Origin: Stratiolaelaps scimitus | Lineage: Eukaryota > Arthropoda > Arachnida > Mesostigmata > Laelapidae | NCBI GenBank assembly: GCA_019614645.1 | Contig: JABWDB010000012.1 | Location: 6,510,001 to 6,574,000, forward strand | Length of the DNA: 64,000 bases | Reading direction: 5' to 3' | In this document: positions 38,046-49,323 of the stretch, piece after piece | How positions within the stretch are numbered: position 1 is the stretch's first letter | Layout: the number at the start of each line of letters is the position of its first letter | The notes under the pieces: generated by a model | The model's input: the letters and a program-made list of their open reading frames with translations, nothing else | The model's database searches: none | What the model was told of the DNA's origin: nothing | Translations under genes and position numbers: made by a program

Positions 38046-38472
38046 GCATCCTATGAACCACTCAATATTGCAATTTAGTGATAGAGTGGATCAGCTCTTG
38101 CACTGAATCGGTCATAAAATACTGACAAGCACACCCAAGCTTGTTAGACATACTCTAACTTGTACAACAGCCCTATGTGACGGCACAGTAATTCAACAAA
38201 CGATGCAGGACGAAGTGGACTTCAAGCGTTGTTCGAAGATAATGCCGCCGCCACCGCCCCCCCATAGGCGGTCGATCCGGGAGTGTCAAACCAGTTGCTT
38301 TGTCTATAGATAGCCGCGTGGACTTTTCTCCAGGCCATTGCGCTACTGCTTATGGCATAAGGTGCGTACACTTTCGATCGAATTCGATACGAATACTGTC
38401 CCCGAACGAAATTCCCGTCAACTTTTTATCCGGGGTCGCGTTTGCAGTTACGTACAAGCTTACACAGTCACA

Positions 38473-38492
38473 AATACACACACACACACACA
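38473..38492. repeat. (CA)n microsatellite
   Basis: ATACACACACACACACACAT. Other CA/GT runs are at about 27396-27415, 40617-40637 and 42768-42782. Confidence 0.85.
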
Positions 38493-40317
38493 TGTATGTA
38501 TATACGATGCAACCGATGTTTTTTTTCCCAACACGGACACTGAGACGAAAATACTATATTACGCCTTCCATTAAAGTTCGCTTCAGCCAAGTTCGAACCG
38601 GACCGGGGGAATAGAACTTCTGTGCAGTAACGCTGTTTATCTCAACGCTTGTTCTAGTGTACGCAGATCTCACTCTCGTCGAGTCGCCATCGTCTCTATG
38701 AAGCTGGCAAAATTACAGGCCATCAGCCTCCGGACGTCGTCGGCACTGAACTCTCTCCGGGAGCTCGAAAAAAAACAACAGCGTCAGACAACTTACGGAG
38801 TTTTCCGACCGTCGTACAGGGACACGTCATCAGTGGGGTCATGTAACTGGGTGACCGAACCTCAGGCCAACTAACTCGAAAGTTCAACCCCAAAGTGAAT
38901 AGCGGGTATGGCGTTTGCGTGGCCCGCTCGTCTCGTCTAGCACGGTATCGCATTCGGCGTTGTGAGTGACTGACTCTCTTTGCGAGGTCTGTGTGTCAGT
39001 AAGCACCATACGTGGATATGCTCCGAGCGTGTGCGTACGCGCTAACGGTGAAGACTGCGAGCGCGTGTCGGTACTACTTTGTGAAGTGGTACTTTTGGCA
39101 CTCCACCCCTGCTCAGCAGAGCCGATTGCGGGGTGGTAGCGGTGGTTGCGCTCTGTCAATGGTGACCCCGATCGCCTCGGTGTGCTGGGCGAACAGTGAT
39201 CCACCTTCAGTTGAGGGCCAGGGCTGCCCGCCCATTGTTAGTGAAGAAAACTCTAGCCGACCCCCGTATCGTTCGCCCGCAGATAAACATGGGAAACACG
39301 AGCACAGGGTGATCTGACGAGATAGAGAACACACAGAATGACGAAACGCCATTATCGGAACAGGACGGCGATTCTGGGGGGTGGTCTGCCAACTCCCAGT
39401 AGCGCCTTCCGATATGACGACGAGTGGATCCACTTGCTGTGTTCGTGTGTGTGTTGCGACCAGCTACGTACAGCCATTGGCCAGCTCACGCTGTTCGCGC
39501 CACCTGCACAGGCCCTACCTTATCGCCTCGCCTGTGAAATGGCCTTTCGGGGATTCGGTATCGGGGAGGAACGAACACGGAGACCTTCGCGACCTTCTCG
39601 ACTTGGTACAAAGCTTTGGTTCGAAGTGCCACATTGCGCATCTCACTTTTAGGCAACATCATATCGAACAACACATTGAAGACTTAAGGGGAAAATACCT
39701 CAAGCGCTCAAGAGCTTCACTCTACGAGGCTGTCCTCCGCGTTTCGCGAATACCCTGGGCTTCATTAGAACGGCTCGACGTACGTATGAACTGTTGTTAT
39801 ACAGACTTTCTTGGCCGTTTGGCCTCTTGGTCCGCTTGGCGACATCGGTGTCCATCGTTTGTCTCTCGCTATCCTCCGCTGCCCTAGACCTGGCTGGCTT
39901 TGCTAATGCTCCCTCCTCTCGGTGCCGGTGACAGTACGTACTCGAAATACGAGGGACCAGCAAGTCCCAGAAAACCGCCGCCCTCCATGCCACCGTGCCA
40001 CGCTTGTGCTGCAAACGTGTGGCGTTGAAGCAGACCAGCAGAAGCAGCTTGTCCTGTCGTATCAAACGTCGCCCACCGCCTTTGGTCGCGGCAGTAGCTT
40101 CTTTTTCTCTGCTGGCCCTCTCGTCCCCTCCATCCTCAGCCGGCGGTAGCGGTCGACGGTCGGCCCACGATGCCGGCCGTCCCATCCGCCGCCCACTTTC
40201 CTCGAGGGCGACGGCTGCTAGCAGCGCACACAGAGATGGGGGCGGAGGCGGCATGTTTCTCGCGTGCCTCGCAACGAAAAACGCCAGCCTCGTCTGCTTC
40301 CTTTCCGGCTTGTACTG

Positions 40318-40340
40318 CTCGAGCAGCAGCAGCAGCAGCC
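40318..40340. repeat. (AGC)n trinucleotide repeat
   Basis: CGAGCAGCAGCAGCAGCAGCC. Confidence 0.9.
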
Positions 40341-43125
40341 AGTCGTCGTCGACACACTATGCTCCCGCCGCATAGGTGGGTATTCATGTCCAAGATGGAT
40401 GACCTGAGAGCGTGCCAGCCAGCAAGTCTGCTAGCGAACCCTGCTTACGCTGTATCGCAGTGAGAAACGGCTGGGGCCGGGCGCGGTGAGCAGCCTGCGT
40501 CGGTATGGCTCGCGGCGAAGTCTAGCAGCAGTTGTCGACCAAGACAGTAGAGCCGGCCACGGCGAGGTTTTGGTGGCCGTAGGTGCCTCTGCTGAAAGCT
40601 GCCTCGACCACCAAGTATGTGTGTGTGTGTGTGTGTATGTAGCTCACTGAGTGCCGAGCGGATGCTGGGGGCAGGGAGCTGCCATCTACTTGGCTGGTCA
40701 ACTATTACGCGACGAGTAACGCTGGTGACGTTGGCAGCGGAGGCGGCGGCGTCCGCCGGAGGCCGAGCGTGTATTCCCCGTCGTAGTGAACATCACAGTG
40801 AACCATGTATAGCCGTAGACGGCCGTGACCGCCTTGCCTACTCGCGCGTAGCTAGTCATAGTAAACAGGAATCGATGATCAGGCGGTGACGGTGCAGCAG
40901 GCCCTGGGGGGACTACTGCCCCGCAGAGACTAACCACGGATGGGATCCGATAGGGCAGCGATGGCGGAGTAGTGAGACTGAAGAAGATTACCCGCCACCG
41001 TCGACGCGGCTGGCCCGAGCTATCCCACGGTGGGGGACATGCAGTGGGACACGCCAAGCATCACTCCGCTTCATATCGAGCACTCGCTGCGGCACGGATG
41101 GCAGTTTCGGATCGACACACAGTTGTGGTGATATTGGGCTCGACGCGTACACCTCATCGAGCAGACCTGCAAGGAGAAAGTATGGAAAGCTTAAAGCATA
41201 CTATGCTTGGGAGTGTGGCCGGCCGTCCGTCCGTTGGTTCGCCGCTCGAAGGACCTCCAAGGACGATGGAGGGCCAGGCAAAGAGACGAAGGCGCCGTTG
41301 CTCGCTGACCATAGGTAGCATGTCCAGGGAGCTCAGAGGATCCTTGAGAGGGAAGGCCACGAAGCGCAGTGGGGAGCCCCCAATGAGCGGGTCCGGGCAA
41401 CGCTCGAGGCAATGAGGTTGGACGCGAGAGAGGTCGGTGGGATTGCGAGGTGAGTGTCGCAGGCCTCGCGCGTATTCAAAGAAGAGAAGAAGAACTTTTG
41501 AGCGATGGCCAAGGACACGCCTTTCTTCAAAATAGCGACGACGTGCTTCTCCCGCTATAGCCATTGAGCTTGCAGTGAGAAGGCAGCTGGCGACAAGAGA
41601 AGCCGCCGAACGAACGAACCGGCCAGACGAACAACCGGCCAGGACCTCCTCCAACGGTATGTCTCCAAGGAAGGTCCTGGCCAGGATGAGACGGGCGAAA
41701 CGGGAGGAGAAACTGCACCTGCAACTAAGCCGCTTAGTGAACTCGACAGACGTAGTGACATGCAGCTCAAACGTCAGCAGGTAGACATCTCTGCATGGTA
41801 AAAACGGACGGTGCACCGTCTATCTGCCTATGCGTGGACGCACACGCAAAACTTGAATGTCGAGTGGTAACGAGTTACTATTTCACCATTATGTACAATA
41901 CAACTTTTGAAAGGATCGAAGGATCGAGAAGGCGTTGCCCATCTGCATGGCAGCCTAGTCCGTCAGCTGGCCATGTCAGCGTTCACGGAACAGCCGCATA
42001 GCAAGAGGGAGAACATTGACTCACATGGCAACCTTGATAAAGTAATCAGCGTCTCTAAGCAACGAGTCTCCAAAGAAAACTAGCCATGCTTTTTGTCTAT
42101 GTATTACGTAGCACGCACTTAGGCGAAATACTTTACGGAAATCTGCCGACTCGTTAATTCAAGAATTATTATTCTTATTCGACTTTGGGCCAGAAGTAAG
42201 CAATTCATCTTACCTTCTAAATAGTAGCTTGCCTGGCACGGATGTATCTTGATGCAACTCGACATCCAGTATCCCGGAGCACCCCGAGTGCACGATCCTA
42301 GACGTGAGTCCTGCGTCAGCGTAATCGTTTTTTTCGCTCACGCCTGTCTTGCTTTGTTTTCCCTCTCTGGTTGCCTCCAATCTGCCAAATCGTCCCTATC
42401 TGATCATTCGATTGTGTATATAGGTGATACATTCGACGATTGTAGTGATACCGCCGTTGGCGCCACGTCATTCCCTCGAGTTCCGTCCACAGTCGGCAAG
42501 GCCTCTTCCGTTGTTCAGAGTGCTCTCCGAAAGGTGGCTTCTTCCAGCAGAGCTACACATCGAGGCAACCACATCGGCTTTTCGAATGGGGCGTATCGAT
42601 CTCGATTACGTATCATCCTCGCGAAAGCAACAGCGAATTTACAGAGCGACCCAGGCGCGCACGTCTTCCTGTTCGGGGAGCCTCGAGACGTACGTAAATA
42701 GACGTTTGAGCAAGCACATTTATAGCGTCGGTGATGGATCATACGTATTCCGTTTATTTCATACCCCACACACACACACACCTCCCGACATCGGCCGTTT
42801 TCTCCTCGTTTGTTCCGCTGAACTGTGACTCTGAGGGGTGGTTTGGGTAACCTGCTTTCGGGGGGCCACGTACATTCATTCAACTGTGACGCAAACGATA
42901 CTTCGCCTGGTTGAGCGCTGCACCCGCCGGCGAACAGGGCCGATTGTATTCCTCAACACTTATCCTGTGACTATTGCTTAACACGTCTATGGCCTGCGTC
43001 GGTGGATATCGGTGAGGTAGGTTGCAGTTACCTGAAAAAGGGGACGCCATCGTCTGCGGACAACGGACTCGACTAATTTGACATACCGTGAAAACGTTTA
43101 TGAAGCGGAGGGACAAACTCACGCA

Positions 43126-43127
<2 letters not shown>

Positions 43128-43157
<30 letters not shown>
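43128..43157. repeat. (TA)15 microsatellite
   Basis: Uninterrupted alternating TA. Confidence 0.95.
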
Positions 43158-43159
<2 letters not shown>

Positions 43160-44220
43160 CTGGGATGGCATGCAGGGGAACGCCGAGGACCTCGAGCCAT
43201 AGAGGCGCCGGCTCGAAACCAACAGGGCGAGCACGCAAATCGATGCGGACGGTCATGTACATTCAGATTTGTCGATACGCTTATTTATATAATATATTCA
43301 TCTAAGCAACTTCTTATGTAGTGAAATTCACCTAGCGGTTGTTTGACAGTAGCATACTGTAATAGTACACATCGTTCATTCTCCAAACAGCAACAGCTGA
43401 GCAAGTATTTCGAATCTTTCATAATCGTTCCGCCAGCGCCAACCAGCCTCTGTTACTTGGGATTAGGTTCCGCGCTTCAGCTGCGACAAACTCCCTGCCA
43501 GCAGCACCAGCGCGGGGGGCAAAGTGACGAACGGAGACTCGACAGACTCTCGCCCCCCATCCCGACCCCCGACCACCCACCCCCCCCTGACTGGAGTCAG
43601 TTCGTGCAGAGCTGCGAACGAGGATCGCGTGACCCCTGTTGACAAAGTGCTCTCGTCTGCCACCACTTGCACGGCTGGGCGACGAGTCACGTGAAACAGA
43701 GCTTCTTGCCCGAGAGTGAGTATGTCAAGCTGTCGGTGGCAGACAGCCGGGCCGGGCTGGGCTCTCTTCCTCTACCTCTACAAACGAGCTGCACTTGGCT
43801 TAAGTACACGCGCCCTTCTCTTCCGGAGTAGCCTCAGACAGGTTTCTTTTGTTCTCACCTGATTATGTTGCGTTTGTACACGGCTGCACGCCGAGTTTAC
43901 CGAAACATTCTGCAAGAATCGGGGCAATTCTTGTCCTGCGCATGCCGTGTGCAAGTGCGTGCTATAGTACATAAATTCTCGTTAGCGTCATTTGGGCTGG
44001 CTTATCAGCGGGCTGCCGAGAGCTTATTCGAGTAGAAAACATTGGGCGTGTGGAAGGATTCGACGTTCATCCGGGCCAAGAAACTATTCGAGAACGGTAA
44101 AGGACTGCTGGCGAATTGTTACTCGGGGACGGCTATAAAGCTGGTCAATGAGCTTTGTTGGCCAGGCACGATTGTTGTTTAATTTCTGATCGAAATATAT
44201 GTACATAGGTTTTTTTATTT

Positions 44221-44332
44221 AATTATTTATTTATATTCAATTAATTTGTCTGCAATTAATTGAATATAGATAAATAAAAAAATATATATTTTCATTTATT
44301 TGTCTATATTCAATTAATTTGTCTACAATTTG
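44221..44332. repeat. AT-rich cluster of direct and inverted repeats
   Basis: Three related units occur in 110 bp. A left unit, TTATATTCAATTAATTTGTCTGCAATT (44231-44257), overlaps and precedes a near-inverted unit (44254-44278). A third unit (44295-44319) is the reverse complement of 44254-44278 with one mismatch in 25. The third unit continues as a direct repeat of the left one through TTTGTCTACAATT. The arms can fold into alternative hairpins. Confidence 0.85.
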
Positions 44333-45980
44333 AAGCCTGAGTTGGATAACGCTGGACATTGGTTGTGCAGGCTGTAAGCGCTTTAATTCTGACTCCTCCG
44401 ACTGCCCTGTCATGCAAAGAATTTTGCGTACACGACCTTGTATGCGTGTTATGATAAAATGTACAAAAAGTATGTATCCATTATCATCGTGCTCTTACAT
44501 TTCAAAATCGGCTATGTACCTCGCGACTCGGCAACCATTGCTTAACTTGACTCGACTCGATTAATGACATCAATCTCCGATATAGCTTCTTGTGTTCACT
44601 TGGGCCGCACAAACTACGGCCACGCTCTTCTCCTCTTTGTCGTCGGCTTCTTCATCATCTTCGACTCATGAAGATTCATGAAGTATCTTCCCGCTTTCTC
44701 CGCCTCATCACATCATCCATTATTTTAGTTCTTCGAGTTTGAACGAGTCGGAGCGATAGAGGGGCTCGAGGGCGCAGGAGATTCGGGAGTTCGAGGCTTG
44801 CGAAGGGTTGGCTTCAGTTGACGACAATCGTTGGGTCGGTGACGGGGTCTAGCAGTAGTCTACGAGGCCCGGCAACGGCATCGGGAATGCCTCTGCCTGA
44901 TGGAATGCTTGCGCGCCGGCTCGATGTTCCCTTCGTTGTGCCACCCCGCGGCCACTATCGTATCATCTCCTCGGAACGTCATCCATGCGGTTCGTCGGCC
45001 CGCCGAGGCCACCGTGGTGCTTTAGGAAGGAAAAGGCAGGCCTCGATTTTCGGCTCCTGTCCAGACAGCGGCTAGCCAGCCTTTGTATAGCTCCTCCGTA
45101 ACGTGCATCGGCTTGTCGTCGTTGCGTAGCGAAGAAGCGAGGCAGGCTGTGGGGCCAACGCAGGTTCGAATTTCCGCTCATTGCGTCCTTCCCTTGAGCG
45201 AACTCCAACGCCGCGGCATTGCCCCAAAACAGTGTGCCCTTTCCTGATGAACGTGTCGACGTTCGGCTTCCCGCGGCGACGCGCCCCTCGAACACGCTTC
45301 TATCTGGTCAAGCCCCGAAGTACTGGTCTCCTTGACTATGGCGGGGTGACACTCACCGCTCGCATCGTTGACGCCACACGGCGATGTGTCCTTTGGTCAT
45401 GTCGAGCCCGAAGTCTTGGTGCCCCCTTCTTGCTCACTGCGTAGCGAGTTGCAGCTGCAGAACCAGCATGTGACGTATATTTCTCCTCTCACCAACGCCT
45501 CCAGCTCGCGCTGCTATAGTCTCTCGCTTGTGCTCCGGCCTGCTCCGCTGCCAGCGTTGATGCAGTGCAGCCGGCAGGCGCCCATGCAATGCCCATGGGC
45601 TCTACTATAGCTGTCGCCACGCCACGGAGCCGCGATGCTCGCCAGCCAGAGCCGGCCAGGGCCTGCAAGGACGAAGGAACCCGGAAGGCCGGCAGCATGC
45701 TGCCACTTCATGGCAGCAGCCCTTTTCTTCTTCTTATGGCCTCATGTCGGCAGGGCTGACTGCTCCGGCGGCCTCGGAGGCCGTCGGGCCCCTGACGAAC
45801 GCGGCAAGCGCTTCATCAGTCATTATTCTGCTGTCGACAGAGCCTAGATGCGAACGGACGCCCAGGCGTCTCACGACGATGACAACGACAACGAGGACCA
45901 CAACAACGACAAAATGAACCCGTGACTGGGAGAGATCGAGTTAGAGGGAGAGGACATTAGAGTAAGAGAGAAAGTTGCGT

Positions 45981-46013
45981 GTGTAAGCGAGAGAGAAAGA
46001 GAGAGAGAGAGAT
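45981..46013. repeat. (GA)n microsatellite, interrupted
   Basis: GAGAGAGAAAGAGAGAGAGAGAGA, within a broader purine-rich stretch 45930-46015. Confidence 0.9.
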
Positions 46014-47816
46014 GGGCGAGATGCCCAATTTCGGATTGTGGGTTAGGGGTCAGTGATGGCTTTTGGGGTTTTTGGCCGAGGAATTCGCGACGGAGCGAGA
46101 CAGGCGCAGCGGCAAAGACGAAGGAACGGGCGGGCGGTCGGTAACGCGACAACGGCTCGCGCGGGGAGACGAGGGGATGGAAGTGAGTGCAATGACGTCA
46201 TAAAAATGGCGCCGTAATTGCCATTGTGATGATTTTTAGCTGCGCCGTCGGTTCCGCTGTCTCAGTTGCAAAGACTTCAGCCAGTCCTTGGCCACTGCAA
46301 CTTTTCGGATCCGGATCCACTACGACGTTCGGCGCGACATTTCAATCGTTTCTGTTCTATTTTCGGTCACTCGACGTTCGACGTATACGACCATGAACGA
46401 GCGGTGAATCGCAGTGTCGAAAGAGGAAAATTCACGAGAAACCTCTGAAATTTTCCGCTTGGGTCGAGATTAGTCTAGAATTTCCGGCTGTCCAGATAGA
46501 ATTTCTGAACGCTGCTGTTTTCGGCTGGTTCTAAGCACCTTATGTGGGAAACATTGAATAGGTTCATTTGTGCTGGGCGCAGGTTTTACATCAATACGGG
46601 CACACAGGTGGCCAGGGGAGATAGAGGGATTAACCAACCAATAGATGGTAGCAGAGCGTATCCTGTGTTGACAATGGCCGTGGAATACGATTTGTAAAAT
46701 ATTGACATAATATATGTATTTGTGCGGCATGCGTTTCACATAAGAAGCTGAGCTGAGCGAATTGAGCACGTCATACGATACGTTTTGTTGTACCGTATAT
46801 TGTTGACAATCCGTATGCAACATGACCTTGTTGTCAATACCCAACCATTTTGCGCGTATTCAATGCACGCTACAGTTTGCTGTGAGACTTAGTCAACGTG
46901 GATTAACACAACGAGACCCCACTCACCTACAGTAGTGATTTACATATGGTGGTGATTTTCATTTATTGAATGTGTGGTAACCAAATCGAAACGATCCTTC
47001 GGGTATAGCAGGGCCTCAGGCTTAGCCATTGGTGTTCGATGTAACGCGGCCGTCAGCCCCGCCGCAGATGTTTCAAGTCGGAATGCTCTGCCCTACGACA
47101 AAACGTAACTCTCCTTCGAGCTTAATCCGTTTCCTTAGCACCTTTTCAACGATAGCCTAACATTTGTCTGCCACGGATAGGTTCAGGTCTTCAAGAGGGA
47201 ATCTCTTTGTCAACTTCCTTCCTTCGTTGCCGAGGTCTCAGCCGCTTGGCTGTTCCCTGGCCGTTGTGATCGAAGAAGTGGATTCTGTCAATGCTCTCGA
47301 TGACTGATGACCCAGCAGGATGTTATCGGCTCCCGCCGATGGGGTCCCGCTAGCTGTGCTAGCCGGCCCAGCTTCGGCCACGGTCCTTACTCCCTAACGA
47401 CCTAAGGCGCTGTCCGGCCCACACGATACACGGAGGTCCCAATTGGGATAGCAGACATAGACCCTCCCCCCAGACTGCCACACGCACCGACACATTTCGC
47501 CTTTTCGATAGAGAAAAAATATTTGATAATAACAATAATAAATAATGCATCACGGGATGACCGTCTGTCCATCTGTCGACACATCGACAAGCTGCTGCCG
47601 GGCCGATGAACAAAACGCTTCTCTCAGTAACACTCTGGGTGCACGTTGCTAGCGTTTTCGGGGGCCGGCCCGAGGCAGACGTCGAAACTCGACGACGAGC
47701 CGTCAGGATAATCTGTCAGAGTTGTCTAGCGACGTCATCTTCACGCTTTCAATAGCGTCGAATGACTTGAACTCACAAAATATGAATAATCAATAACGGA
47801 ATGTATAGATCTCTTA

Positions 47817-47870
47817 TATACACACATATATACATGGTTATGTACATACATGTATATATATATGTGTATA
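47817..47870. repeat. Imperfect palindrome, TA/CA-rich
   Basis: TATACACACATATATACATG (47817-47836) pairs with CATGTATATATATATGTGTATA (47849-47870) apart from a two-base length difference, across a 12-nt spacer. It probably arose from a TA/CA microsatellite, but the symmetrical CATG junctions and terminal CA/TG blocks are notable. Confidence 0.7.
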
Positions 47871-48195
47871 GTGGTTCATGCGGGCTTGCGTGCCAACTCC
47901 CACTCAAGAGGCCAGACTGGCATGGCTTGCGTGCTGCCTACGAGAATTTGTAGTCACTGCTTGATGGATTTACTATCCTAGCTGTAGGGTATCGCAAACC
48001 ATCACACATGTTGCCTAACATCACTCCGTCTACCGTCAATGTGTGGACAATCTGACCTTGCCGCGGGCTTTTCAACCTGCACGGTCGCCGAGTGGACAGC
48101 AGGCTCGGGGCTGAGAAACACGCTTGTCGAATCTCAAGTTTAGGTTAGGCAGACACGAGAACAGCTATAACCGAAGAGGAATAAAGATACAGAGA

Positions 48196-48250
48196 CTCTA
48201 TTAATGGCCTAGGTTTTCAGGCTGACTCCCAGCCAACATTTAACCTCTAC
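48196..48250 (+). repeat. Short dispersed repeat C, copy 2
   Basis: TGACTCCCAGCCAACATTTA at 48223-48242 matches the copy near 30.35 kb with one difference, in the same orientation and with related upstream bases. GACCCTCAGCC...AACATTT at 59511-59530 may be a more distant relative, which would link this repeat to the 3' end of SINE family A. That link is inference. Confidence 0.5.
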
Positions 48251-49169
48251 GGGTAATACCTTTAAAATTGCTTCGTAAGACGGACCCCTAAATGCAAATG
48301 TGCAAAGTGCATTAGTGGCCTAGCGATGTCGAGCTAGTGACACGCTCACATACCTTAATCATTTTTCCCTATGACGACGCCCTCTGGCGCGCTCAAATCA
48401 AACATGGACCAGTTAACGCCTCTCTTCGATAAGTAGAAAAATGCTGGGTTCATAGTCACACCCGCTCATCTGTGCCGAGCACGCGTGTTCCATGGCAGCA
48501 CGCATTACACAACAACCTCCAACCTCTACCCATGTGGGGGGTGTTTGGTTACGCTCCTCTGTGGTCGAGCCCCGAAAATACAAGCCCCGAACAATTTTGC
48601 TCGAGTGGGCGGTAACGTCGGGCGCCGCCCCTTTGATAAACGGGGTGGATCGTGGCATTCGATGACATCGCGGGATGCCGCTCTTTGGCGACCCTTTTAA
48701 TTACCGGGCCTTTATTTACCTCAGCCAGCTGGCGAACCTGCTGAGGCCGTCCGGATCGGGTTAGACAACGCTGTCGACGATGGGGTCGGGCCATTGAAAG
48801 GCGCGACGAGCTTGGATAGGTAACTTTCCCCTAGTTTTGTAGTTTGATTTCAACAACGTGACTGAGCTGGTGGTACACACTGGTGATCAATCCTTTTGTT
48901 GTTGTTACTGAAATGTTGGACGTACAAGCGCAATGACTATTGATATTGTACTAGTCTCCCACCCATGCGTTTCGTGGAAAGTAATGACAGTTTCAGATAA
49001 ATGCGTACGTTTGCAGAATATATATAGAATTATTATAACCATTAAGTTGAATCCGCATGGACACGAATAGACGCGATCACATGCGACTCGCTTACAAACA
49101 GCCTGTCGCGTTCGGCAGCCAGCGCACGATAAGTCACTCTAAATATCAAGCCTCCCTCCAACACTCTCC

Positions 49170-49323
49170 GGACGTCGTGTTAACCAGTGCGGTCACTGGC
49201 CAGTCTCTGATTATCAGAAGCCAGAGGGTGCAGGTTCGAGCCCCGCTGTGTGACATATAAGAGGGCTTAAGCATTGTAAAATTGCAGCTCCTTTAATAAA
49301 CCAATATACCTTTACCTTTACAC
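49170..49323 (+). mobile_element. tRNA-derived SINE, family B
   Basis: The head resembles a tRNA gene, with an A-box-like GTTAACCAGTGCGGTCA (from 49179) and a strong B box GGTTCGAGCCC (49233-49243). The body is short (CTTAAGCATTGTAAAATTGCAGCTCC), followed by TTTAATAAACC and a tail of repeated CCTTTA ending near 49323. This head-plus-short-body-plus-simple-repeat layout is SINE-like. The B box is intact, but the anticodon arm does not fold as an ordinary tRNA (TCTGATTATCAGA closes on itself), so it is not a functional tRNA gene. Confidence 0.65.

Larger units (their letters stand above)
38046..44220. other. No gene recognised; GC-rich block 39-41.8 kb
   Basis: A (CA)n run lies at 38473. The GC-rich core carries frames of 150-220 codons on opposite strands (39381-39887 plus, 39700-40254 minus, 41154-41816 minus), none with a known domain. 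An AGC run at 40318 and the (TA)15 array at 43128 are listed separately. Confidence 0.5.
44333..49169. other. No gene recognised
   Basis: GC-rich at 44.8-46.2 kb with a purine-rich tract ending in the GA run near 46000. AT-richer afterwards. The imperfect palindrome at 47817 and a repeat C copy at 48196 are the only structures seen. Confidence 0.5.

Noticed and set aside
41154..41816. 220-codon minus-strand frame
   Set aside because: No recognisable motif, in a GC-rich block with several competing frames on both strands.
48140..48156. TTTAGGTTAGG, telomere-like repeat
   Set aside because: Only about one and a half units; not an array.
49179..49260. Possible functional tRNA gene
   Set aside because: The B box is good, but the anticodon arm does not form a 5-bp stem with a 7-nt loop and there is no clear acceptor-stem pairing; better explained as a SINE head.
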